Shown here in pieces: positions 40,045 through 48,790 of a stretch of 64,000 nt of DNA. Origin of the DNA: Acidobacteriota bacterium (GTDB lineage Bacteria > Acidobacteriota > Terriglobia > 20CM-2-55-15); contig JAJEEE010000053.1 in assembly GCA_022821145.1 (NCBI GenBank), positions 17,129-81,128 on the forward strand, read 5' to 3'. Under the pieces are notes generated by a model, which made no database searches, was not told where the DNA came from, and saw only the letters and a program-made list of their open reading frames with translations. How positions within the stretch are numbered: the first letter of the stretch is position 1; every line of letters begins with the position of its first letter. A program made the position numbers and the translations under genes.

Positions 40045-40293
40045 ATGAAGGTCTCGAAGGTCGGACGCAACGCTCCCTGCCCGTGCGGCAGCGGCAAGAA
40101 ATACAAGCAGTGCCACGGGGCCCAGGCGGCGGAGCAAAGCCGCTCCGGCGGCAAGTGGATCGCGCTTGTTCTGGGTGGGGTCCTGCTGCTCGGCGCTCTC
40201 GGGTTCCTGAACGCGCTTTCGAACCGCGACCCGGACGACGCGGCGGCGCCGGCCGGCCGCGTGTGGTCGGAGGAGCACGGCCACTTCCACTAG
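40045..40293 (+). CDS. Small SEC-C motif membrane protein
   Basis: The 82-aa product starts with a SEC-C zinc motif ([21 protein letters not shown]12, C14, C23 with H24). A membrane helix follows at about 37-54 ([18 protein letters not shown]), then a short polar tail. SEC-C motifs bind zinc and, in SecA, contact SecB and ribosomes. A membrane-anchored solo copy has no known function. It precedes the PrpF-like gene by 11 bp. Confidence 0.78.
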   Translation: MKVSKVGRNAPCPCGSGKKYKQCHGAQAAEQSRSGGKWIALVLGGVLLLGALGFLNALSNRDPDDAAAPAGRVWSEEHGHFH

Positions 40294-40304
40294 GCCCGCC
40301 GGCG

Positions 40305-41453
40305 ATGATCGGGCCGAAGGCGATACGAGCGGCGATCGTTCGCGGCGGCACCAGCAAGGGCGTGTTCCTGCGGGCCGCGGACATGCCCGCGGATCCCGCC
40401 GCGCGCGACCGGCTCATCCTGTCGATCATGGGCAGCCCCGACCCCCGGCAGATCGACGGTCTCGGGGGCGCCGACCCCCTGACCAGCAAAGTGGCCATCG
40501 TCGGTCCCTCCTCCCGTCCCGACGCCGACGTCGACTACACGATGGCGTACGTCGGCGTCGCCGCCGGTGTCGTCGACTACCAGGGAAACTGCGGCAACAT
40601 CTCCCAGGCCGTCGGGCCCTTCGCGGTCGACGAGGGGCTCATCGAGCCCGTCGAACCGACAACCGCCGTTCGCATCTTCAATACGAACACACGGAAGCGC
40701 ATGGTCGCCGAAGTGCCGGTGCGCGACGGGCGCGCGCTGACGGAGGGGGATTTCGCCCTGCACGGCGTTCCGGGGACGGGCGCCCGCATCGTCGTCGGTT
40801 TTCTCGATGCGGCCGGGTCCAAGACCGGCCGGTTGTTGCCGACCGGCAACGTCGTCGACCGCGTCGGATTGGAGAACGGCCAGTCGATCGAGGCCAGCCT
40901 GGTCGATGCGGCGGCTCCGGCGATATTCGTTCGGGCCGCGGATCTGGGTTTGACCGGGCGCGAGCTGCCCGCCGATTGCGCCAGCGATCCCGGGATCGTG
41001 GCGGCGATGCAGCGGGTCCGGACCGCGGGCGCGCTGATGATGAGTCTCGCCTCAACGGCGGCGGACGTGTCGCCGGCCGTGCCCAAGGTCGGCGTCGTCG
41101 CCGAGGCCGGAGACTTCGAGACCATCGGCGGCGCGACGGTCGCCGGGTCCGAATGCGACCTGCTGGCCCGGACGTTGGCGCTGGGCGTCATGCACCAGGC
41201 GTACGCCGTGACCGGGGGGATCTGCCTGAGCGCGGCGGCGTTGATCGACGGGACGGTGGTCCACCGCGTGACCGGAGGCCGCGCCAGGCGCAGCGGAACG
41301 GTCCGCGTCGGCCACCCCTCGGGTGTGTCCAGTTTCCTCGTTCGCGTCGACCGGGACGACACGGGCGCGTTCGTCCTCCGGAAGGCGGCCGTCGCCGGAA
41401 CGGCGCGCCGGATCATGGACGGCCGAGCCTACGTTCCCGCGAACGGAAGTTAG
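40305..41453 (+). CDS. PrpF-family isomerase (methylaconitate / oxalomesaconate type)
   Basis: The product is 382 aa. It has the PrpF beginning AAIVRGGTSKGVFLRAADMP with Lys18, and the active-site segment VDYQGNCGNISQAVGPFAVD (GNCGN at 94-98). The C-terminal half has SLASTAADVSPAVPKVGVVA. PrpF proteins move the double bond of methylaconitate or of 4-oxalomesaconate without cofactor. The substrate cannot be told here. The neighbour on the other strand is a dicarboxylate-type transporter whose stop codon interlocks with this one. Confidence 0.87.
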   Translation: MIGPKAIRAAIVRGGTSKGVFLRAADMPADPAARDRLILSIMGSPDPRQIDGLGGADPLTSKVAIVGPSSRPDADVDYTMAYVGVAAGVVDYQGNCGNISQAVGPFAVDEGLIEPVEPTTAVRIFNTNTRKRMVAEVPVRDGRALTEGDFALHGVPGTGARIVVGFLDAAGSKTGRLLPTGNVVDRVGLENGQSIEASLVDAAAPAIFVRAADLGLTGRELPADCASDPGIVAAMQRVRTAGALMMSLASTAADVSPAVPKVGVVAEAGDFETIGGATVAGSECDLLARTLALGVMHQAYAVTGGICLSAAALIDGTVVHRVTGGRARRSGTVRVGHPSGVSSFLVRVDRDDTGAFVLRKAAVAGTARRIMDGRAYVPANGS

Positions 41454-42883
41454 AACAGTCCCAGGGTTCGCCACCAGAGCGGACCGAGACCCATCCAGAC
41501 CACCACGAACAGGACCGAAATCGCGAAACCGACCGACCACCAGCCCTTGATGTCGGTGTATCCGGCGCCCCAGAATACCGCCGACGGGCCGCCGGCGTAG
41601 TGGGTGAGCGAGGCGCACAGGGACGAGAAGAACGCCAGCGTCAGCGCCGCGAAATACGGCGGCGCGCCCGCCGCGACGGCGGTGGCCAGGAACGGGGCGA
41701 ACAGCGCCGTGACGTGGGCGGTCAGGCTGGCGAAGAAGTAGTGCGCGTACAGATAAACGAGCACCAGCACGGCCATGACCTCCAGCCACTCCCAACCCTG
41801 CATGTAGCCGCCCACGAACCCGGCGAACCATTCGGTCAGTCCCAGGCGGCTGAGCATGGTGGCCATGGAAACGAGGCCGCCGAACCATACCAGGGCGTTC
41901 CACCCGGCGCGCTCGTCGAGAACGTCGTCCCAGGAGATCACTTCCAGGATCAGGAGCAGGCACAGGCCCAGGAACGCCACACCTGTCGGCGGCAATCCGC
42001 TCCAAGGCAACGCGTCCCACTCTCCGCTGATCCAGAGCACGAAGACCCCGCCGAAAACCGCCAGTACCGCGAGCTCCTGCCGGCTCATCGGTCCCATCCG
42101 GACGAGCTCCTCCCGCGCCAGCTCGGCGGCCTCCGGAGTGCGTCGGATTTGGGGTTTGACCATGATGTACACGAGGATCGGCAATGCGATGAAGCTGACG
42201 ATGCCGGGCACCGACGCCGCGATGGCCCATCCCGCCCAGGTGATATCGACCCCGGCCACCTCCCGCGCCAGTTCCACCATCAGGGGATTGGCCACCATGG
42301 CCGTCAGGAACATGGCGCAGGTGACGCAATGGATCTGGTACGTGGTCAGCATCAGGAACTCGCCGATGCGCTTGGACGACGGCCCGGGTTCGGAGTCGTA
42401 CGCGCTGCACAGGCTGCGGACCACGGGGAACAGGACCCCTCCCGTGCGGGCCGTTCCAGACGGGATGCCGGGCGCGAGGACCAGGTCCGCCAGACTCAGC
42501 GAGTAACCCAGCCCCAGCGTCTTGTGGCCGAACCACCGGATGAACCGGAACGCGATCCGGCGCCCGAGCCCGGTCTTGTTCAGGCACCGCGCGAACAGGA
42601 AGGCCGAGACGATCAACCACACGGTAGCGCTCTGGTACCCGAGCAGGGCGTCGGCCATCGACAGCGTTCCCGTCAGGACCGCCGCCGTCAGCCCCATGAT
42701 CACGACCGCGCCCATCGGCGCCGGTTGCAGGATGAGGCCCCCGATGGTCGCCAGGAAGATGGCGAGCAGCTGCCAGGCCTCCGCTTGAACGCCTTCCGGC
42801 GGCGGCGCCCACCAGATCGCCACGGCCACCGCTGCGAGTACGCCGAAGCGCAGAGTGCGGTTGGGTGTCCTTTGCGTGCTCAT
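41450..42883 (-). CDS. DASS/SLC13-family anion transporter
   Basis: The 477-aa product has about eleven or twelve membrane segments, many with SLC13-type content (GLTAAVLTGTLSMADALLGY, FLFARCLNKTGLGRRIAFRF, HYAGGPSAVFWGAGYTDIKG). This family imports di- and tricarboxylates or sulfate with Na+. The ATG at 42883 is chosen because the upstream 52 codons read as non-coding. It converges tail-to-tail with the PrpF-like gene (4-bp overlap of stop codons), suggesting a shared substrate. Confidence 0.88.
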   Translation of the reverse strand: MSTQRTPNRTLRFGVLAAVAVAIWWAPPPEGVQAEAWQLLAIFLATIGGLILQPAPMGAVVIMGLTAAVLTGTLSMADALLGYQSATVWLIVSAFLFARCLNKTGLGRRIAFRFIRWFGHKTLGLGYSLSLADLVLAPGIPSGTARTGGVLFPVVRSLCSAYDSEPGPSSKRIGEFLMLTTYQIHCVTCAMFLTAMVANPLMVELAREVAGVDITWAGWAIAASVPGIVSFIALPILVYIMVKPQIRRTPEAAELAREELVRMGPMSRQELAVLAVFGGVFVLWISGEWDALPWSGLPPTGVAFLGLCLLLILEVISWDDVLDERAGWNALVWFGGLVSMATMLSRLGLTEWFAGFVGGYMQGWEWLEVMAVLVLVYLYAHYFFASLTAHVTALFAPFLATAVAAGAPPYFAALTLAFFSSLCASLTHYAGGPSAVFWGAGYTDIKGWWSVGFAISVLFVVVWMGLGPLWWRTLGLF

Positions 42884-42995
42884 CGTCCGACGGGAACAGG
42901 TGGGGGGATTCTGGCAGAATCGAACGTCGGGCGCAACGACGGCCGGTGGTACAATTCGGCCTCCGATTCGCCGTCCGTCGAGGAGAAAGAGGATC

Positions 42996-43502
42996 ATGGT
43001 CCACAAGTTCGTTGCCTCGGCCCTGCTGGTTGCCTCCATCGCCCTGGGCGGGGTCCCCGCCCGAGCCCAGGAAGGTTTCGCGCCGCCTCCGCAGATCCCC
43101 TATGGGACGCCGATCGACCTGGAGACGGCGAAGACCGCGGCCGCCGCCGCCGTGGAGGCCGCGCGCGAGAACGGCTGGTGGATGGCCGTCGCCATAGTCG
43201 ACACCGGCGGCCACCTCGTCTACTTCGAGAAGATGGACGGTACGCAGACCGGGAGCGTGCAGGTCGCGATCGACAAGGCGCAGTCCGCCGCCCTGTTCCG
43301 GCGTCCCACCCGGGTGTTCGAGGACGGCGTCGCCCAGGGCGGTCAGGGCGTGCGGCTGTTGAACCTGCGGGGCGCGGTGCCCCTGGACGGAGGTGTCCCG
43401 ATCATCGTCGACGGCGCGTTGATCGGCGGTATCGGGATATCGGGCGGGAGCGGCGAGCAGGACGGCGTCGCCGCGGCGGCCGGAGTCCGGTCCGTCGAGT
43501 AG
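42996..43502 (+). CDS. Secreted GlcG/HbpS-family protein
   Basis: The 168-aa product has a signal peptide (ASALLVASIALGGVPARAQ). The GlcG/HbpS (DUF336) domain follows: LETAKTAAAAAVEAARENGW, VAIVDTGGHLVYFEKMDG, KAQSAALFRRPT and GGVPIIVDGALIGGIGISGG. Members bind haem or other small ligands, or have unknown roles. AGGAGAAAGAGG precedes the ATG. Confidence 0.9.
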   Translation: MVHKFVASALLVASIALGGVPARAQEGFAPPPQIPYGTPIDLETAKTAAAAAVEAARENGWWMAVAIVDTGGHLVYFEKMDGTQTGSVQVAIDKAQSAALFRRPTRVFEDGVAQGGQGVRLLNLRGAVPLDGGVPIIVDGALIGGIGISGGSGEQDGVAAAAGVRSVE

Positions 43503-43535
43503 ACGGCCCGGGGATCCGGCCGGCTCGGCGTTTTC

Positions 43536-44294
43536 CTACTGCTCGATCAGCGGCGGCATCCGCCCCTCGAGCAGGTCCTTGTTGTTCTCCATGCACCAGT
43601 ACTCGTAGAGCTCGGAGCCGGGCGCCATCCGCACGAAGATCCGGTCGTTCGAGAACGGCTCCGTGTACATCACCGGGTCGTCCCAGGTCACCTGGTAGGA
43701 GAGGCGGTCGGGATCGAGGAAGGAAATGCGCTCGGTGACGCGCAGCTCGGGGCTCGACGGGTGATGGGCCGTGTCGATGTAGGTCTTGCCGTTGAAGCCG
43801 GCCGTCTCGATGACCAAGGTGTCGCCTTCCCACTGCGCATACGAATGGCCCATCCACGTGGTTTCGACCTCGGCGGGCATGTCCTCGTTCATGCGGACGA
43901 CGTGGAAGATGTTGTTGGACTCGTAAAGGATCGCCATCCGGTTGGGCGTCTGGATAATCTCCACCGGATAGGACGTCTGCCAAGCGCGCGTGTAGCCCCA
44001 GGGCAGGCAGTAGCCGGTCCAGTCGTTCTGGTATCCTTCCCACCGTTGACGGCCCAGGTCGGTGTAGGACAGCGGGCCGGCCCCTTCCTGGACGCATCCC
44101 GTGCTGGCCGCCCCGCAGGTGGTCGAGTCGTTCTCCACGCTCGCGACGCGCGGCTTGTCCCAGATGCCGTTGAAATCGGGCTTGCCGTCCGGCAGCCGGG
44201 GTATGTCCTGGGCCTCGACGGCGGTCGTTGCGAAAACCAGGACGGCGACGCCGACGGTCCATGCGATGGCGGCGCGCGTGACATTCGAACTCAT
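43536..44294 (-). CDS. Secreted acidobacterial DUF protein (PRLPDGKPDFNGIW family)
   Basis: The product is 252 aa with a signal peptide (AIAWTVGVAVLVFATTAVEA). It begins IPRLPDGKPDFNGIWDKP, followed by YPVEIIQTPNRMAILYESNN, SYAQWEGDTLVIETAGFNGK and YTEPFSNDRIFVRMAPGSEL. The same motif order occurs in the gene at 53362. The family is abundant in Acidobacteria and unstudied as far as I know. It has the consensus-like promoter at 44332-44360 and is divergent from a DUF6152 gene, a common pairing. Confidence 0.82.
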   Translation of the reverse strand: MSSNVTRAAIAWTVGVAVLVFATTAVEAQDIPRLPDGKPDFNGIWDKPRVASVENDSTTCGAASTGCVQEGAGPLSYTDLGRQRWEGYQNDWTGYCLPWGYTRAWQTSYPVEIIQTPNRMAILYESNNIFHVVRMNEDMPAEVETTWMGHSYAQWEGDTLVIETAGFNGKTYIDTAHHPSSPELRVTERISFLDPDRLSYQVTWDDPVMYTEPFSNDRIFVRMAPGSELYEYWCMENNKDLLEGRMPPLIEQ

Positions 44295-44331
44295 GGGAAC
44301 CCCCGTGTGAAACCGAGTCGGAACTGCACGC

Positions 44332-44360
44332 ATTATGGAAAGGCGGCTCCGGACTGTCAA
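44332..44360 (-). promoter_or_regulatory. Promoter of the secreted DUF gene
   Basis: On the minus strand TTGACA (44360-44355), a 17-bp spacer and CATAAT (44337-44332) form a near-perfect sigma-70 promoter 38 bp before the ATG at 44294. Confidence 0.85.
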
Positions 44361-44478
44361 GAAGCCGCGAGACGCGGTCCGGCCTTTCGCTTGACCTCCA
44401 AAACACGCGCTTGTACCATCACGTCCGGCCGGTGGAACCCATACGGGGAGTCCGCGAACCCGGCTCGGAGGCCTTGAA

Positions 44479-44862
44479 ATGAGAGTCATGCTGGCACTGA
44501 CTGCCGTTGCCCTGTGGGTTCCCGGCGCCGCGGCGGCCCATCACTCCTTCGCCGCGGTGTTCGATTCGGATCAACCCGTCGAGCTGGAAGGCGAGATCAC
44601 CAAGGTGGAGTGGGCCAACCCCCACATCTGGTTTTATCTGGACGTCGCCAACGTGGACGGGGAGATCGTGAGCTGGCAGTGCGAGGGTGGAACCCCCAAC
44701 TCGCTGCGTCGGCTCGGCTGGAGCGCCGACACGCTCGAGATCGGAGACGAGGTCCAGATCGAGGGCTGGCGGGCGCATGACGGCACCGACACCTGCAATG
44801 CCCGCGTGATCACGGCGGAGGGCCGGCGCCTGTTCGCCGGATCCTCGTTCGAAGAGCAGTAG
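44479..44862 (+). CDS. DUF6152 family secreted protein
   Basis: The 127-aa product has a signal peptide ending at AAA, then HHSFAAVFDSDQPVELEGEI, TKVEWANPHIWFYLDV and DEVQIEGWRAHDGTDTCNAR. This is the DUF6152 fold, a small OB-like beta barrel found mostly in Acidobacteria and some proteobacteria. The conserved HHSF suggests a metal site. Function is unknown. Confidence 0.88.
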   Translation: MRVMLALTAVALWVPGAAAAHHSFAAVFDSDQPVELEGEITKVEWANPHIWFYLDVANVDGEIVSWQCEGGTPNSLRRLGWSADTLEIGDEVQIEGWRAHDGTDTCNARVITAEGRRLFAGSSFEEQ

Positions 44863-44886
44863 GGCGCGGCCGTCCGGCCGGGCCCG

Positions 44887-45666
44887 CTAGGGCTGCGGCC
44901 CGATCGCGATGCGCGAAAGGCGTTGCGGATCGGTCGGGAGCGCGTCCGGTCCCGCGGGCATCCCGCCGACGCTGAGCATGTAGGCGATCACGTCCACGTA
45001 CTCCGGGTCGGTCAGGGAGTTGGGGTTGTCTTCCGGCATCGTCGCCCTTGTGTACTCGAACAACGCGGCCAGCGATCGTCCGTCCCATTCGCGAAGGAAT
45101 GCCGCCCGCGCCAGGGGCGGCGTGGACCGCATGTCCGGATCGTCGGGCGCGCCGTTCAACCGCCGTCCGTGGCAGATGGCGCAGGCGCCCGTATAGGCGG
45201 CCTGGCCCCGGTTGGCCTGGACCTCGGTGAACACGCCGTCCCAGACCGAGACGGTCCCTCCGGCGTCATCCAGCCCCTCCAACGCCGCCGCCACGTCGTC
45301 CGCGGTCACTTCCGGGAAATCGTTTTCCCAAGCGTCCCGAACGTAGTTGGCCAGGGCGGAGATGTCCTCCACTCCCAGATCCGGGAACGGCGGCATCGTG
45401 CCGGCGCCACGGTAGATGTTCCGGACGATCCCGACGCTGTCCGCGAGACGATCGTTGCCGTTCAAAGCCGGGAACGTCGGTGGATTGCCCTCGCCGGAAC
45501 TCTGATGGCACAGAGCGCAGTGGTTCTCGTAGAGCTCGAGCCCCCGCTCGAACCCGGCCGCGCCGCCCGCCTGTCCGGCCGCGGCCGCCGGCGCGATCAG
45601 GACCCAGGCTCCCAGAACACCCGCCGCCGGCTTCAGCCGGGGCGCGTTACGACCAGATCTCCGCAT
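44887..45666 (-). CDS. Periplasmic dihaem cytochrome c
   Basis: The product is 259 aa with a signal peptide (GVLGAWVLIAPAAAAGQ). Two haem sites are present: C50ALCH54 and C162AICH166. Candidate axial Met residues follow in GTMPPFP (M91) and ATMPEDNPN. The layout is two class I cytochrome c domains. It overlaps the beta-sandwich gene by 20 bp. It is probably the electron acceptor or outlet for the FAD enzyme of the operon. Confidence 0.93.
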   Translation of the reverse strand: MRRSGRNAPRLKPAAGVLGAWVLIAPAAAAGQAGGAAGFERGLELYENHCALCHQSSGEGNPPTFPALNGNDRLADSVGIVRNIYRGAGTMPPFPDLGVEDISALANYVRDAWENDFPEVTADDVAAALEGLDDAGGTVSVWDGVFTEVQANRGQAAYTGACAICHGRRLNGAPDDPDMRSTPPLARAAFLREWDGRSLAALFEYTRATMPEDNPNSLTDPEYVDVIAYMLSVGGMPAGPDALPTDPQRLSRIAIGPQP

Positions 45667-46540
45667 CGGAGGGCTCCCGGTCCAGGACCAGCGGCGCCCG
45701 GATCGTCATGTCGGCGTTCACCATGCAGTGACTCCGGAAAGGGACGTGACCCTTTCCCGAAACGAAAACTCGATACTCGCCCTCGACGACCTTTACCGCC
45801 GCCACGCCGCGCGCGTCCGTGAAGGCCCTGTAGGGATGGACCACAACCTGGGCGCCTTTCACCGGGGCCTGAGTTTCGGCGTCGACGGCTTCCACCGTCA
45901 AGACGCATTCCGGCGTGGCCATGACTCTCAGGTTCAGCGCCGCAACGGACGCGGCGTGCGACGCGTCCAGGCCGCGCGCGGTGGCCCGGGCTTCCCATCG
46001 ATAGAGCCCCTCCCGATCCGGCGCTCGAAGCTTGACATCGGCGTAGTAGAGCGCGTCCGTGTGCGGCCAAACCTGATCTTCCAACCGGACCGTGGCCAGC
46101 GTGTTCTGTTCGTGGTCGCGCACCTCCAACGTCCAACCGACGGGCCGGCATCGCCGGGCACACCGCGCGCCGAGCTTGACGCGGAACGTCTCGCCGCACT
46201 CGACGGACGGCGGCGCGTCCCACACCAGCACGCGTGTCTCGTGGGCGCGTACCGTGAACGAGAACGGCGCCGGCGTCGAGCCGGGCGCCGCCGCCGCGGC
46301 GGACCAGGCATGGGTTCCGGGCTCGAGCGGCGCGGCCACGACGAAGGCGCCCGACCGTCCGGTCTCTCCGTCCAACTCCGCAAGCTCGACGCTTGCGGCC
46401 AACTCCCCGTCGTGGTCTCGAATCAGGAGCCGCGTTTCCGCCGGGCCCGCCCCGTCGGAGCGTGAGACTTCGATGTCGAGCGTCAATTCGGCGCCAGCGT
46501 CGACCTCTTCAGGCGATACCTCGACCTTCGAAATCGTCAT
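45647..46540 (-). CDS. Three-domain beta-sandwich protein of the redox operon
   Basis: The product is 297 aa. Residues about 1-95 and 96-205 look like two immunoglobulin-like sandwiches (VEVSPEEVDAGAELTLDIEV; DAPPSVECGETFRVKLGARC). From about 212 there is a CarboxypepD_reg-like domain (CVLTVEAVDAETQAPVKGAQ, ending FRSHCMVNADMTIRAPL). No signal peptide is visible at the ATG 46540, although both neighbours are exported. It may be carried out with the Tat-exported FAD protein. No known enzyme motif is present. Confidence 0.72.
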   Translation of the reverse strand: MTISKVEVSPEEVDAGAELTLDIEVSRSDGAGPAETRLLIRDHDGELAASVELAELDGETGRSGAFVVAAPLEPGTHAWSAAAAAPGSTPAPFSFTVRAHETRVLVWDAPPSVECGETFRVKLGARCARRCRPVGWTLEVRDHEQNTLATVRLEDQVWPHTDALYYADVKLRAPDREGLYRWEARATARGLDASHAASVAALNLRVMATPECVLTVEAVDAETQAPVKGAQVVVHPYRAFTDARGVAAVKVVEGEYRVFVSGKGHVPFRSHCMVNADMTIRAPLVLDREPSDAEIWS

Positions 46541-46579
46541 GGCGCGCGAGTGCGTGTCCGTTCGTTCCGGGGCCGGCGT

Positions 46580-48661
46580 CTAGGCCGACGGTTCCCCGGC
46601 GGCGTGCGTTCCCGCGATGTAGCCGTGGACGTGTCCCTTGCCCAGGCCGTGCTTGTTGAATCCCCCCACGGCCTCGCCGCCGGCGTAGAGACCGGGAATG
46701 ACCTCGCCCTGCATGTCCACGACCTGCTGGCGGCCGTTGACCCTCAGGCCGCCGTAGGAGTCGTGCCAGACGACCATGATCGAGAGGGCGTAGAACGGCG
46801 GCGCCGCGATGCGGTTCATGGGCGCGTCCACTTCGCGTTCGAACTCGGGATCGGCGCCCGCGTCGACGTGCCGGTTCCACGTGGCGACCGTGTCGGCGAG
46901 GTGCTTGAGCGGCACGCGCTGAAACTCGTGGCCCGCGGCGATCTTCTCGGCCAGCTCCTCGATGGTGTCCGCCTGGAAGAAGTAGCCGTTATCGGCGACG
47001 TACGGGTACCGAAGCTCCCACCCGGTCCGTTCGACGGCATCCTGGTCGAAGATCGCCCAGATCGGGCCGGAGTAGTAGTCCGGGGGTTCGGACCCCTCGT
47101 TCATCGCCAGGGCGGCGTCCAGCCCGTGGTCGTGCCCGTACATCTCCTGGACCCACTCCTTCCGGCAGTTGCGCCAGTCCTGGGGCGTGTGCTCGAGGCC
47201 CTGCCCCGGGGCGCCGCCGTCGCCCGGGTAGGCGTTCAGGCCGGGCCGTCGGGGAAGGCGGACCTCGTTGAAGAAACGTTGCCCGACCTGGTTCACGACG
47301 ATGAACTCTTCGAACCCGGCGTTGCCGACGTTGACGCCGGCGGACCCGCGGAAGCCGAACGTCGGGTGACCGGGCATCATGGTGGTGTACGCGTCCCGCG
47401 TGCCCAGGCGCGTCGAGATGTGGAACGTTGTGGAGTAGGAGAGGTTCTGCTGCATCCCGGCCAGGTTGGCGCCGACCCTCAGGCCCGCGATCAGGGCGCT
47501 GGCGTCCTGACTCTTCTGCCCCTGCAGGGCGAGCCCGCTGGTGGGGAAGGCGGGTTCCCGCATGGCCGGGTAGAACATGCTGCGAACCTGGGGATTGCCG
47601 GCATGGCCGCCGCTGGCCAGTATGACGCCCTTTCGGGCCCGGATGTGCACCGTCTCGCGGCGTTCGTCGACGTTGCCGTTCTGCCAGTAGCTCTGCATGA
47701 GCTCGCCGGTTTCCGGGTGACGGCGCGGCGAATAGCGGGCGCGGATCCCGAGGATCCGGCCGGCGACCGGCTGCTCGCGCACCAGTTCCTCGAAACTCCG
47801 GTGAAGCATGAACTCGACGCCCTTCTCGCGGGCCGAGAACTCCAGCGGCCGGGCCAGCGCCACGCCGTTGCCGACCGCCCCGGGGGCGACGAACCGGCTC
47901 ATGTTCGTCATCTGCACCGGCGCGAACGCGCTGGTCCGCTCCGGATCGGCCACTCCGGCGTCCTCCGCCGTGATGGTTCCCGCCTTCATGTCGGTCCGAT
48001 CGCCCAGCATGAGGAAGCAGCGCGCTCCCCGCGCGCGCGAAAGGCCGCCGCCCCCGTGCGTGCCGTTGACTCGGGCGAAGCGGACGTAGTTGTCGGTCAG
48101 GAACTGCCGGGTGGCCGGACAGTTCTCCGCCCATGCGCGCACCAACTCGCGTTCGTTGTACCGGTACGGGCTCTGGGCCTTGCGGTCGAGGACGGACCAG
48201 TCCGTAAGGTCGGTGAACAGGAGGTCGACGCTGTCGTCGAGTTCCGCGGGATCCTCGACCGGGTCCGCGGTGATGAACCCCTCCCGGTCGCTCTCGCCGT
48301 TCATGTCCCGGCGCTGGACGGGATCGCCTCCGCCGAGCGACACGAACGATCCGCTGTGCAGCATCCGGCCGCCGAGATCGAAGTTCTGGTCGACGACGAG
48401 CACCGTCGCCCCGAGGTCCCGCGCGCGAATGGCCGCGGTCAGGCCCGCGCAGCCGCCGCCGGCGATGACCACGTCCACGTCATAGTCCCAGGCGATGTCG
48501 TCGGTCCCCGTCGAACGAGCCTGCGCCCGCCCCTCGGGCCCGGCGAGCGCCGCCCCGCCCAACCCGGCGACGGCCCCCTTCGTGACGAAGTCGCGCCGGC
48601 TGAGACGGTTCTCGTTCCGCACCTCCGTATCGTTGCCGTCGTCGCCTTGTTTTCTGGCCAT
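46580..48661 (-). CDS. Tat-exported FAD-dependent dehydrogenase/reductase
   Basis: The product is 693 aa. A twin-arginine signal SRRDFVTKGAVAGLGGAALA starts at 21. The FAD-binding Rossmann motif is VVIAGGGCAGLTAAIRARDL near 65-84. Later FAD/substrate motifs are KGVILASGGHAGNPQVRSMF and the end GLYAGGEAVGGFNKHGLGKG. The family is fumarate-reductase/3-ketosteroid-dehydrogenase-like. The substrate is not known. It heads the operon with the beta-sandwich protein and dihaem cytochrome c. Confidence 0.88.
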   Translation of the reverse strand: MARKQGDDGNDTEVRNENRLSRRDFVTKGAVAGLGGAALAGPEGRAQARSTGTDDIAWDYDVDVVIAGGGCAGLTAAIRARDLGATVLVVDQNFDLGGRMLHSGSFVSLGGGDPVQRRDMNGESDREGFITADPVEDPAELDDSVDLLFTDLTDWSVLDRKAQSPYRYNERELVRAWAENCPATRQFLTDNYVRFARVNGTHGGGGLSRARGARCFLMLGDRTDMKAGTITAEDAGVADPERTSAFAPVQMTNMSRFVAPGAVGNGVALARPLEFSAREKGVEFMLHRSFEELVREQPVAGRILGIRARYSPRRHPETGELMQSYWQNGNVDERRETVHIRARKGVILASGGHAGNPQVRSMFYPAMREPAFPTSGLALQGQKSQDASALIAGLRVGANLAGMQQNLSYSTTFHISTRLGTRDAYTTMMPGHPTFGFRGSAGVNVGNAGFEEFIVVNQVGQRFFNEVRLPRRPGLNAYPGDGGAPGQGLEHTPQDWRNCRKEWVQEMYGHDHGLDAALAMNEGSEPPDYYSGPIWAIFDQDAVERTGWELRYPYVADNGYFFQADTIEELAEKIAAGHEFQRVPLKHLADTVATWNRHVDAGADPEFEREVDAPMNRIAAPPFYALSIMVVWHDSYGGLRVNGRQQVVDMQGEVIPGLYAGGEAVGGFNKHGLGKGHVHGYIAGTHAAGEPSA

Positions 48662-48693
48662 GTCGCGCCCTCCTCGGAAGAACGGTTTCCCCG

Positions 48694-48722
48694 TGTTTAC
48701 TGCGACTCGCCGGGGTTGTCAA
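48694..48722 (-). promoter_or_regulatory. Candidate promoter of the FAD operon
   Basis: The minus strand shows TTGACA (48722-48717), a 17-bp spacer and TAAACA (48699-48694). The -10 is weak. The leader before the ATG at 48661 would be about 25 nt. Confidence 0.5.
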
Positions 48723-48747
48723 ATTATGAGCGCGGGCGCCATGTTGC

Positions 48748-48776
48748 TTGGGATCGCTCCGGAATCGATCTAGAAT
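48748..48776 (+). promoter_or_regulatory. Candidate promoter of the nucleoside-hydrolase-like operon
   Basis: TTGGGA (48748-48753), 17 bp and TAGAAT (48771-48776) precede the ATG at 48791 by 14 bp. The transcript would carry a leader of only about 8 nt. Confidence 0.5.
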
Positions 48777-48790
48777 GGCCGGGATTCGAC

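Noticed and set aside
41052..43214. 720-codon minus-strand frame overlapping the DASS transporter
   Set aside because: It lacks membrane segments and is the wrong frame of the transporter, which has clear SLC13 features.
46550..48790. Long plus-strand frame running into the nucleoside-hydrolase-like gene
   Set aside because: The first 747 codons are antisense to the FAD operon. Real coding begins at ATG 48791, after the intergenic promoter region.
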